NCBI GenBank assembly: GCA_035942035.1
Contig: DASZDK010000091.1
Location: forward strand, 1-9,119
Reading direction: 5' to 3'
DNA length: 9,119 nucleotides
DNA from: JAHWJR01 sp035942035
Lineage (GTDB): Bacteria; Actinomycetota; Acidimicrobiia; Acidimicrobiales; CADCSY01
Shown: piece after piece, positions 1 through 7,514 of the stretch
Numbering within the stretch: the first letter of the stretch is position 1
Layout of the letters: each line of letters starts with the position of its first letter
Program-made: the position numbers and the translations under genes
The notes under the pieces: model-generated
The model's database searches: none
What the model was told of the DNA's origin: nothing
Seen by the model: the letters and a program-made list of their open reading frames with translations, nothing else

Positions 1-834
<834 letters not shown>

Positions 835-838
835 GGCG

Positions 839-844
839 CCTCCT
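839..844 (-). promoter_or_regulatory. Shine-Dalgarno site of the MoxR gene
   Basis: On the minus strand the sequence is a perfect AGGAGG, 4 bases before the ATG at 834, inside the 16-base gap after the upstream stop codon. It decides the start of the MoxR gene in favour of 834 over the internal ATG at 804. It also suggests that MoxR is initiated independently, unlike the four upstream genes, which rely on overlap coupling. Confidence 0.65.
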
Positions 845-850
845 CGTCGG

Positions 851-2473
851 TCATCGCCGGCCGGCCAGGGCGTCGAAGTAGGCCCGCACCAGGTCTCGCT
901 GCGAGGGCGGGATGGCCAGGCGGTCGAGGGTCCTCGTGGCCTCGGCCTCGTAGCGGGGGAGGACGTCGGCCAGGGGCACCAACGCCGGTCCCGCCTGGGT
1001 GGGCCCGCTGCCCTTGCCCACCGTGTCGGTCCGACCCTCGCCGGGACGCCCGCCGGCGTGGAGGTGCTCGCCGCCAGCGCCGGCGTGCGGGTCGTACACC
1101 GTGGCGGACTCCTGGAGCCCCACCGAGGCGTTGTCGCCGCTGCCCCGAGCGTTCCCCTGGCCGCCCTGCCCGCTGCCGGTCGGCGCGTTGGTGCCGCCCA
1201 CCTGCCCCGAGGCGCCACCGCTGCCCTGCCCCTGTCCGGCGCCCTGACCCTGACCCGCGCCCTGACCCTGACCGGCGCCCTGACCCTGACCGGCGCCCTG
1301 CCCCTGCCCCTGACCCTGTCCGGCGCCCTGCCCCTGACCCTGTCCGGCGCCCTGCCCCTGCCCCTGCCCCCGGGCGCCACCGGAGAGGCGGCCGGTGGAC
1401 GAGCCCACCGCCGCCAGCCCCGCCGCCGCCGCCTCCTGGCTCGACACCGAGGCGGCGGCGCCCTCCTGGAGGCCGGCCGCCTCGCCGAGCGCGGCCGCAG
1501 CCGCAGAGGTGTCACCGACGGACAGGGCAGCGGCGGCGTCGCCCAGCGCCGAGGCCAGCGCTGGGTTCCCCTCGGTCTGGGTGGCGGCGAGGGCGGCCAG
1601 CCGTTCGGCGAGGCTCGCCGCCTCCTCCGGGGTCAGGCCGGGGAGGGCCGCGCCCGCCCGCGCCAGTTGCTCCGCGGCGCTGTCCTCGACGCCGGCGGCC
1701 AGCGGGGTCGCCTCGAGGCCGGCGGCCAGCCCCCGCACCGCCGCCTTCTGGGCCAGGAACCCGTGCTGGACGCCGGCGCCCAACTCGGCGCCCGCCCGTT
1801 GGAGCGCTGCCTGCGCCGCCTCCAGGTCGCTCGCCCGCTCCAGCTCGGCGGCGAGGGTGTCGAGGCGGGCGGCGACCTCGCCGGCCGGGGCGCCCAGCTC
1901 GGCCCGCAGGGCGTCGGCGTCCTCCCGCAGCTGGACCGCCTCCTGCTCGAGCAGCGCCTGCTCGGCGGCCAGGCGCCGGCGCACCGTGTCCTGGGGGTTG
2001 GGGGCCACCGTCAGCCCGACGGCGGCCACGGCGAGGGCGCCGAGCACGGCCAGGCGCCGGCGGCCCACGTGCAGCTGCACGGCGTCGGCGGCCCGCCTCC
2101 CGACGGCCAGGGCCCGGGCCCGGGCCCGGACCACGGCAGCCAGGGGCCCAGAGGCGTCGTCGAGCTCCAGGGCGGTGGCGAAGGCGTCGCCAGTGGCCAA
2201 GCCGCGGTCGGCGGCCCGGGCGGAAACGGGGAGCGGCACCCGTAGCAGGGCGGCGGCGATGGCCACGGTGGCGAGCACGGCGCCGACCACGGCGGCGGCG
2301 GCCGGCTCCGGCCACGCCCATGGCCGGAGCCGGGCCATCGCCACCAGGGCGACGGCCAGTCCGAGGGCCAGCGGCAGCACCAACCCGGCCGTGGCCACGC
2401 CCCACGCCAGCCGCAACCGCCGGCCGACGGCGACCAGCAGCTCGTGCACCGGGGCTTCCACCGGGGCGCTCAT
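851..2473 (-). CDS. Membrane-anchored Ala-rich coiled-coil protein with Gly-Gln repeat linker
   Basis: 540 residues, with no name I can give with certainty; the layout resembles DUF4175-like membrane proteins found beside moxR genes. Two hydrophobic segments lie near the N-terminus (about 24-46 and 57-78) and a third at about 139-157. A long alanine- and charge-rich helical region follows (about 163-355), with Glu, Leu, Ala and Arg spacing typical of coiled coils. Residues about 368-418 are an almost pure Gly-Gln-Ala repeat, then a Gly/Ser/Asn-rich stretch. The C-terminus returns to normal composition, with a short motif, TVYDPHAG (458-465), and a helical end, VLPRYEAEATRTLDRL to YFDALAG (504-538), which looks like a conserved docking tail. 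With three membrane segments and a cytoplasmic N-terminus, the coiled coil and linker would be outside; that topology is inferred. The ATG at 2473 overlaps the permease stop in ATGA. It may form a structural or tethering part of the transporter complex. Confidence 0.85.
   Translation of the reverse strand: MSAPVEAPVHELLVAVGRRLRLAWGVATAGLVLPLALGLAVALVAMARLRPWAWPEPAAAAVVGAVLATVAIAAALLRVPLPVSARAADRGLATGDAFATALELDDASGPLAAVVRARARALAVGRRAADAVQLHVGRRRLAVLGALAVAAVGLTVAPNPQDTVRRRLAAEQALLEQEAVQLREDADALRAELGAPAGEVAARLDTLAAELERASDLEAAQAALQRAGAELGAGVQHGFLAQKAAVRGLAAGLEATPLAAGVEDSAAEQLARAGAALPGLTPEEAASLAERLAALAATQTEGNPALASALGDAAAALSVGDTSAAAAALGEAAGLQEGAAASVSSQEAAAAGLAAVGSSTGRLSGGARGQGQGQGAGQGQGQGAGQGQGQGQGAGQGQGAGQGQGAGQGQGAGQGQGSGGASGQVGGTNAPTGSGQGGQGNARGSGDNASVGLQESATVYDPHAGAGGEHLHAGGRPGEGRTDTVGKGSGPTQAGPALVPLADVLPRYEAEATRTLDRLAIPPSQRDLVRAYFDALAGRR
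1222..1376 (-). repeat. In-frame tandem repeat encoding a Gly-Gln-rich linker
   Basis: About 155 bases made of short in-frame units, with a main period of 18 bases encoding GAGQGQ and variants expanded by extra GQ pairs. The units use mostly GGC or GGT with CAG and GCC. This produces the low-complexity segment at residues about 368-418 of the coiled-coil protein. Near-identical units at DNA level point to recent expansion by slippage or unequal recombination, so its length probably differs between strains. As protein it should be a flexible, uncharged spacer. Confidence 0.9.
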
Positions 2474-3537
2474 CCCACCGCCGCCCGGTCGGAGGGCGTG
2501 CGCAGCCGTCGGGTGGCGAGGAGGAAGGCGGCTCCGGCGATCCAGCCGAGCACGACCACCGAGCGGGCCCAGAACGGGATCCCTCCGCCGGCGTCCTCGG
2601 GCGGGATGGGGCGGCCGTCGGGCAGTACCCCGAACGCACCGCCGTCCCCTTCTTCGAAGAACTCGACGGCTTCCCCGTCGACGGGCATGGGCATCGGCAT
2701 GGGCATGGGCTGCCCCCGGAACTCCTCCTCGACGAACCCGCCGAAGAAGCGCTGATCCTCCGGGACGAGGAGCAGGCGCAGCGGGTCGAATGGCGACGAC
2801 GTGCTGAACCTGCCGAAGAACCCGTCGAAGGTGGCCCGGCCGGTGGCGTCGGCAGTGGCGAAGAAGGGGTTGAGGGTCAGCACCGCTTTGTTGGGGCGGC
2901 GCCCCGTGTCGTCGAGCACGTGCTGGGCCCCGTAGATCATGGCGGTACCGAGGGCCAGGAACAGAGTCAGCCCGTAGGCGAGGATCATGGCGCCCTGGGT
3001 CCGGCGGGCCAGGCTCGAGCAGCCCAGGGCCAGGCAGGCCAGCACGAGGCCGGTGGCCAGCACCGCGGCCACGCCACGGGCCAGGTCCCCGACGCTCACG
3101 CCGCCGAGCACGAACGACACCCCCAAGAGGGGCAGTGTGGCCAGCACCAGCAGGAAGACGAAGGCGACCGACGACAGCAGCTTTCCGGCCAGGATCGAAC
3201 GGGGCGACAGCAGGCTGACCTGCAGCGGCACGAGCGTCTGGCGCTCCCGCTCCCCGCTGACGGCGTCGGCGGTGCCGCCGGGCACGATGAAGCACACCAG
3301 CACCAGCATGAAGAACAGCAGCGTCTCGAACAGGCTGCGACCCAGGCGGGCCGACTGCGTGGCCAGCGAGTCGCCGAAGGCGTCCTGCGCCCCCGACATC
3401 CCGGAGTAGACGACCTGGAGGATGAGGGCGAGCACGGCCAGGTAGACGGTCACCACGATGGTGGTGCGCCGGGTCCGCATTCGCTCCTTGACCTCTCGCG
3501 CCAGCACCGGGTTGAGCGGGCGGCCCCTCAGCCTCAC
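2470..3537 (-). CDS. ABC-2 type transporter permease
   Basis: 355 residues with six predicted membrane segments (about 27-47, 68-88, 117-139, 151-176, 183-205 and 325-342) and a basic N-terminus with NPVLAREVKERMRTRR, the amphipathic helix typical of ABC-2 permeases. The segment PGGTADAVSGERERQTL (86-102), containing the ERE turn, is typical of ABC-2 subunits that contact the ATPase. Between segments 5 and 6 lies an unusually long loop (about 206-324), placed outside by the inferred topology. It carries several Phe-Phe pairs, a Met-Pro repeat and an acidic patch. I chose the GTG at 3537 because it overlaps the ATPase stop in GTGA, the same coupling as at the neighbouring junctions, and gives the expected N-terminal helix. 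The stop overlaps the next gene's ATG. With the ATPase it would form a homodimeric exporter or a force-transducing envelope complex; the substrate is unknown. Confidence 0.92.
   Translation of the reverse strand: MRLRGRPLNPVLAREVKERMRTRRTTIVVTVYLAVLALILQVVYSGMSGAQDAFGDSLATQSARLGRSLFETLLFFMLVLVCFIVPGGTADAVSGERERQTLVPLQVSLLSPRSILAGKLLSSVAFVFLLVLATLPLLGVSFVLGGVSVGDLARGVAAVLATGLVLACLALGCSSLARRTQGAMILAYGLTLFLALGTAMIYGAQHVLDDTGRRPNKAVLTLNPFFATADATGRATFDGFFGRFSTSSPFDPLRLLLVPEDQRFFGGFVEEEFRGQPMPMPMPMPVDGEAVEFFEEGDGGAFGVLPDGRPIPPEDAGGGIPFWARSVVVLGWIAGAAFLLATRRLRTPSDRAAVG
2683..2711 (-). repeat. Short repeat encoding a Met-Pro run in the permease loop
   Basis: About 29 bases of alternating ATG/CCC-type codons, with one CCG variant, encode QPMPMPMPMPV at residues about 276-286 of the permease, in the long loop between membrane segments 5 and 6. 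The unit is six bases. Repeated methionines on an outer loop can bind soft metals such as Cu(I) in other proteins; whether that applies here is speculation. Confidence 0.75.
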
Positions 3538-4448
3538 TGGACGACTCCTTTGGTGACGCGCAGGAACAGGTCCTCGAGACCGTTGCTGGTCTCGGTGAAC
3601 TCCACCACGGGCAGACCTTCGGCGACCAGGCGGGCCAGCAGCGCCTGCTGCTCCTCCTCGGAGCCCACGGTGTGCTCCTGCACCTCGCCTCCGGCCAGGC
3701 GCACCCGGACCGCCCGTGCCCCGCCCAGCTGGTCCCCGATCGACCTCGGGCTCCCAACTGCCAGCAACCGCCCCGCCTCGAGGATCGCCACCTCGGTGCA
3801 CATCTCCTCGAGCTCGGCGAGGATGTGCGAGCTGATCACCACCGTCTTGCCCATGTCCCGCAGCTGGACGAGCAGCTCCCGCAGCTCGACCCGGGCACGG
3901 GGGTCGAGCCCGCTGGCCGGCTCGTCGAGCACCAGCACCTCGGGATCGTGCACCAGGGCCCGGGCCAAGCTGAGGCGCTGCTTCATGCCGCGTGACAGCG
4001 AGTCGACCATCGTTCGGCGCTTGCCGGCCAGGTCGACCAGCTCCAGCAGACCGTCGATCAGGCCGGGCCACGAGCTGCGGGGAAGGCGGTAGGCACCGGC
4101 GAAGAACTCCAGGTACTCGTCCACCCGCAGGTTGTCGTAGACGCCCATGACGTCGGGCATGTAACCGAGGGTCGCCCGTACCGCCCGCGGGTTCTCGACC
4201 GGGTCGTGGCCGGCCACCCGTACCCGGCCGGCGGTGGGGGCCAGCAGGGAGGCCAGCACCAGGAACGTGGTGCTCTTGCCCGCCCCGTTGGGGCCGATGA
4301 GCCCGAAGATCGCCCCTCGGGGCACGGACAGAGCGAGGTCACGCACGGCGAACAGGTCGCCGTAGCGCTTGGTGAGCCCCTCCACCTGCACCGCCAGCTC
4401 GACACCCTCGCCCACCGGCGCCGCCGAGAGGTCGGGAAGCGCGGTCAT
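3534..4448 (-). CDS. ABC transporter ATP-binding protein
   Basis: 304 residues, a complete ABC ATPase that powers the permease encoded next to it from the cytoplasmic side. Visible motifs are Walker A GPNGAGKST (52-60), signature LSRGMKQRL (151-159), Walker B VLVLDEPASGLD (171-182) and the H-loop SSH (206-208). At the Q-loop the sequence reads GYMPDVMGVYDN (95-106), with Asp99 where most ABC ATPases have Gln. The rest of that stretch matches a subgroup of drug/Nat-type exporters, so this is probably a lineage feature rather than damage. A C-terminal extension (about 245-304) ends in a motif, NGLEDLFLRVT, common in ABC-2 export ATPases. The ATG at 4448 overlaps the upstream stop in ATGA, and the stop overlaps the permease GTG in GTGA. 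Family and partner are firm; the transported substrate is not known. Confidence 0.96.
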   Translation of the reverse strand: MTALPDLSAAPVGEGVELAVQVEGLTKRYGDLFAVRDLALSVPRGAIFGLIGPNGAGKSTTFLVLASLLAPTAGRVRVAGHDPVENPRAVRATLGYMPDVMGVYDNLRVDEYLEFFAGAYRLPRSSWPGLIDGLLELVDLAGKRRTMVDSLSRGMKQRLSLARALVHDPEVLVLDEPASGLDPRARVELRELLVQLRDMGKTVVISSHILAELEEMCTEVAILEAGRLLAVGSPRSIGDQLGGARAVRVRLAGGEVQEHTVGSEEEQQALLARLVAEGLPVVEFTETSNGLEDLFLRVTKGVVQ

Positions 4449-6700
4449 GGCGCCAGCCCCAGCGTCACCAGGTGGAACCGACTGAGCATGAACGGGTCGA
4501 TGCCGAATTGCGCCCCGCCCGAGACCCGGGCCCACACCACGCCGCCCTCGGCCGCTCCCGCCGGCAGCTCGTGGCCGACGGGGGCCCCGAACGGTTGCCC
4601 TCCGGCAAGATCGGGGGGCATGGGGCCCTCGGGCAACACCGTGCCTTCCTGGAAGCTCATACCGCCTCGGACACGGTCTGAGCCACCTCCCCTTCCGGTG
4701 CCGTCGCCTCCGGGCGCCTCGCCACCGGCCACCGTCTGCCACGCCCCGTCGGCCCACACGGCGAGGGAGACGCCTGCCGGCGCCCGGAGCTGCATCTCGG
4801 ACGGAACCGGCCCGTCCTCGTCGGGCAGGGCGAGGCGCACCACGAGGGGCGCCCGCTCGTCGAACACGCCCGAGCCCAGGAACGGGCCCCTGACCACGTC
4901 GGTGCGCACGGCCGCCGGTGACAGCCCGTCGTCCCCCCCGGCCACCGGAGCGGTCGTCACCACCATGGTGCGGCCGGTGAGCGAGCCCTCCGTGCCGCTG
5001 ACGGGAGGCGAGTGCTCGCGGGTCCATCCCGCCGCCGCCACCCTCCCGGGGATGAGCACCTGGACGGCCGCGTCCCCCTCGAACTGGCTCCACAGGCCCG
5101 GGCTCACGACCGAGCTCAAGTCGGGCGGCCGGTCCCACCCGGCGACGTCGGGCCAGGCCCTGACCACGGGCGGGAGCTCCTCGTGAGCACGCTCACGCAG
5201 GTCGAGCGTCCACAACTGCTCGTCGCCCGCCTCCAGCCTCCCCACGTTCACGGCGAAGCGGTCATGGAGGATGGCGACCTCGTCAAGGGCGAAGGGCAGG
5301 GTGTTGCGCACCCGTCCCTCCAATCGGTCGTCGCCCGCAGCGGTGGCCGTCACCTCCAGCGCCCCCTCGCCGGGCGCCGGTCCCCGCGTGCGGTGCACGC
5401 CGAACTGGCCGACGTCCAGCCGCTGGCGCACGGTCGTGCCCTCGGGCCCGAGCGTCGCCGCCAGCTCGGCGGGAGGCCCACCGGAGCTGATCGAGCGCCC
5501 GGCCGGCGCCCAGCGGTGGGGGTAGACGACCTCGGCGCTGCCACCGCTGCGCGACACCAGGCCCACCGTGGTGGTGGCCATGGCTCCCGCCGGCGTGGTG
5601 TGGAGCACCGTAGCGTGGGCCACCTTGGCCTCGCCGCGAGCCTGGCGCCCGGCCCCGTAGGCCACGCCGGTGAAGGCCAGCGCCACCAGGGGAAGGGCCA
5701 CCCATCCCAGCTCGCCGCGGCCTCGACGGCGCAGCACGGTGAGGGTGAGGGGCACGGCCACGAGCACGTAGACGACCAGGAAGGCGACCAGCCAGCTCAG
5801 GCGGGGGATGCGCAGGCCGGCATCGATGGCCAGCGCCCGGTCCAGCCCCGCCGGGTCCAAGAACTCGCCGGCGTCGCCCACCCCGATGGGAGTGGGCTCG
5901 ACCAATCCGGGCCACCTGCCGGCGGCCATCGCTCCGCCGGTGGACCGTACCTCGCCCAGGCCGGCAGCGGTGCGGCCGTCACCGCCCGGTTGCCAGGGGG
6001 TGGGCAGGCCGGGGACCTCCTCCCCGGGGAGGGTGTCGACGAGCAGGTGGCCGCCCCCCGCGACCCAGGCCAGCACCCCCTCTCGGGTGGCGCCGTCGAG
6101 GACGGCCAGGTCGTCGGGCGACGACCCGATCACGTCGAGCGCCGCCAGGCTGGCGGGAGCAGCGGCTAGCTCGGCCTCGCCCAGGACGGCGAAGCGGGCC
6201 GTACCGGCGTCGACGGCCAGCGGCGCCGGCGCCGGCGGCTCACGACCCTGGAGCACGCCGGGCAGCAGTCCCACCAGCTCCTGGTCACTGGCCGCCCTGA
6301 TGGTTGCCGAGCCTGAGGTCACCTCGACCCCGTTCACCATGAGGAGGGCGTCCAGTTGCAGCCGGTCGGTGTCGGAGGCGGTGGGCACCACCACGACGAC
6401 CTCCTTGACGCTCCCGCCCGGCACCTCGACGGGAACGGTGGTGGTGATGCTGTCCCCGAAGCCGCCCCGGGAGCGCACCACGAGCTCGCCCCGCAACAAC
6501 CGGTCGCCCCGCACCCGTACCCGCACCGGCACCGGCTGCCGGCTGCGGTAGGCGCCGCCGTAGCCGGCGTCGACCTCCAGCTCGGTGACTGCGCCGGCCG
6601 GCGGTGTGGCGGGTGGGACGGCGCCGAGCAGCAGCGCCGCCATGGTGGCGACGAGGAGCCGACGAGCTCGCACGACCCTTCGACCTCCGAGACCGGCCAC
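4445..6700 (-). CDS. Exported membrane-anchored protein with GATase-like domain, first gene of ABC/MoxR operon
   Basis: 751 residues, no assigned name. The N-terminus has the shape of a signal peptide: an Arg-rich start, the hydrophobic core LLVATMAALLLGAV, then a Pro/Ala stretch ending PAGA as a likely cleavage site. A beta-rich domain follows (about 40-135). Next comes a region (about 170-260) with alternating strands and AWVAGGGHLLVDT, which resembles the glutamine-amidotransferase-like fold in auxiliary subunits of ABC systems, without a visible catalytic Cys triad. Two membrane segments lie at about 302-323 and 332-350, separated by RRRGRGE. The remaining 400 residues are beta-rich and should lie outside if the topology is signal plus two spans. 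I chose the GTG at 6700 because AGGAAGG (6709-6715) is 8 bases upstream. A GTG at 6709 is also in frame but touches that site directly. The stop overlaps the ABC ATPase start. It is probably the extracytoplasmic partner of the transporter. Confidence 0.88.
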   Translation of the reverse strand: MAGLGGRRVVRARRLLVATMAALLLGAVPPATPPAGAVTELEVDAGYGGAYRSRQPVPVRVRVRGDRLLRGELVVRSRGGFGDSITTTVPVEVPGGSVKEVVVVVPTASDTDRLQLDALLMVNGVEVTSGSATIRAASDQELVGLLPGVLQGREPPAPAPLAVDAGTARFAVLGEAELAAAPASLAALDVIGSSPDDLAVLDGATREGVLAWVAGGGHLLVDTLPGEEVPGLPTPWQPGGDGRTAAGLGEVRSTGGAMAAGRWPGLVEPTPIGVGDAGEFLDPAGLDRALAIDAGLRIPRLSWLVAFLVVYVLVAVPLTLTVLRRRGRGELGWVALPLVALAFTGVAYGAGRQARGEAKVAHATVLHTTPAGAMATTTVGLVSRSGGSAEVVYPHRWAPAGRSISSGGPPAELAATLGPEGTTVRQRLDVGQFGVHRTRGPAPGEGALEVTATAAGDDRLEGRVRNTLPFALDEVAILHDRFAVNVGRLEAGDEQLWTLDLRERAHEELPPVVRAWPDVAGWDRPPDLSSVVSPGLWSQFEGDAAVQVLIPGRVAAAGWTREHSPPVSGTEGSLTGRTMVVTTAPVAGGDDGLSPAAVRTDVVRGPFLGSGVFDERAPLVVRLALPDEDGPVPSEMQLRAPAGVSLAVWADGAWQTVAGGEAPGGDGTGRGGGSDRVRGGMSFQEGTVLPEGPMPPDLAGGQPFGAPVGHELPAGAAEGGVVWARVSGGAQFGIDPFMLSRFHLVTLGLAP

Positions 6701-6708
6701 CGGTTCCA

Positions 6709-6715
6709 CCTTCCT
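6709..6715 (-). promoter_or_regulatory. Shine-Dalgarno site of the first operon gene
   Basis: AGGAAGG on the minus strand lies 8 bases before the GTG at 6700 and directly abuts or overlaps the alternative GTG at 6709. Normal spacing therefore favours 6700 as the start of the exported protein. Confidence 0.5.
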
Positions 6716-6732
6716 GGCCCGACCTGCCGGGC

Positions 6733-6738
6733 AGTATC
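6733..6738 (-). promoter_or_regulatory. Candidate extended -10 element of the operon promoter
   Basis: On the minus strand the sequence TGTGATACT contains GATACT preceded by TGN, an extended -10 pattern. It is one of the few AT-containing spots in the 93-base divergent gap. It lies about 32 bases before the GTG at 6700, leaving room for a short leader with the Shine-Dalgarno site. I see no good -35 element 16-18 bases upstream. The pattern is short, so this is a candidate only. Confidence 0.35.
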
Positions 6739-6779
6739 ACAGAGCGACGGCGCTGGCGCGGGGCGCGGGCGCCTCCCGC

Positions 6780-6785
6780 TACGGT
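6780..6785 (+). promoter_or_regulatory. Candidate -10 element of a leaderless HAD hydrolase transcript
   Basis: TACGGT fits the actinobacterial -10 pattern TANNNT and ends 8 bases before the ATG at 6794. That spacing would place the transcription start at or next to the start codon. No Shine-Dalgarno sequence is present between them, which agrees with leaderless translation, common in actinobacteria. No clear -35 is visible. Confidence 0.4.
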
Positions 6786-6793
6786 CGCCGGCG

Positions 6794-7498
6794 ATGGCGG
6801 TGGAGGCGGTGATCTTCGACTGGGGCGGCACGTTGTCGGAGTTCGTGCCCCTCGACATGGTCGACGTGTGGACGCTCGCCGCCCGCCACCTGGCCCCGGA
6901 GCGGGAGGCCGAGGTGGCCGAGCGCCTGTGCGCGGTGGAGGCCCGGTTCTGGGAGCGCACCGCCGGCGCCTGCCGCTCGGGCACGCTGGCCGACCTGGTC
7001 GGGGAGGCCTCGGCCGAGCTGGGGCTCGACGTGGCCGAGGCCGTGCTCGAGGAGGCGGCGGTGCGTCACCTCGACGCCTGGACGCCGCACATCCGCCACC
7101 ACCACGACGCCGCCCCGACCCTGGCGGCACTGCGCGAGCGTGGGCTGCGCCTCGGCCTGCTGTCGAATACCCACTGGCCTCGGAACTTCCACGAGCGCTT
7201 CCTCGAGCGTGACGGGCTGGCCGGGCTGCTCGATGCTCGCCTCTACACGAGCGAGACCCCGCACCTCAAACCCCATCCGTCGGTGTTCCGGGCGGCGCTC
7301 GACGCCGTGGGGGTCGCCGACCCCGCCGCCGCCGTGTTCGTCGGCGACCGGCCCTACGACGACGTGTGGGGGGCGCGGCGGGCGGGGATGCGTGCGGTGC
7401 TGATGGCCAATGACCACGCACCGGCTTGGGACGTCACCCCCGACGCCGTCGTCTCGAACCTCTCCGAGCTGCCGCCGCTGGTCGACGGCTGGCGCTGA
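6794..7498 (+). CDS. HAD-superfamily hydrolase with altered motif I
   Basis: 234 residues, a complete HAD-fold protein, probably a cytoplasmic phosphatase-type hydrolase of unknown substrate. Motif I is FDWGGTL (8-14), with nucleophile Asp9. The second Asp of the usual DxDGT pattern is Gly11. Motif II is LLSNT (Ser125), motif III has Lys159 in LKPHPSVF, and motif IV is VGDRPYDDVWGARRAG (183-198), with Asp185 and Asp189/190 for magnesium. Residues about 15-105 form a helical cap of the C1 type. Haloacid dehalogenases and phosphoglycolate-type phosphatases share this layout; the DWGGT variant is, to my recollection, found in other actinobacterial HAD proteins. The ATG at 6794 starts directly before the first strand and fits the leaderless promoter. 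The gene is divergent from the ABC/MoxR operon and ends 16 bases from the convergent phosphatase remnant, so its role is not shown by context. Confidence 0.93.
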   Translation: MAVEAVIFDWGGTLSEFVPLDMVDVWTLAARHLAPEREAEVAERLCAVEARFWERTAGACRSGTLADLVGEASAELGLDVAEAVLEEAAVRHLDAWTPHIRHHHDAAPTLAALRERGLRLGLLSNTHWPRNFHERFLERDGLAGLLDARLYTSETPHLKPHPSVFRAALDAVGVADPAAAVFVGDRPYDDVWGARRAGMRAVLMANDHAPAWDVTPDAVVSNLSELPPLVDGWR

Positions 7499-7514
7499 CC
7501 GGGGCGCCCGGCGC

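Noticed and set aside
1222..1376. Repeat block considered as a CRISPR-like or intergenic repeat array
   Set aside because: Units are contiguous, in frame, multiples of 3 bases and encode Gly-Gln, with no spacers. It is a coding repeat.
5012..6169. A 385-codon plus-strand frame opposite the exported protein
   Set aside because: His/Gly/Gln-rich shadow composition, no domain, no ribosome site; the minus-strand gene has a signal peptide, membrane segments and coupled stop.
6779..7417. A 212-codon minus-strand frame opposite the HAD gene
   Set aside because: The plus strand carries all four HAD motifs in one frame; the opposite frame has His/Gly/Arg-rich shadow composition and no domain.
7499..7511. 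Inverted repeat CCGGG-GCG-CCCGG between the convergent HAD gene and phosphatase remnant, as a terminator
   Set aside because: The stem is only 5 pairs, there is no T tract on either strand, and such palindromes are expected by chance at this GC content.
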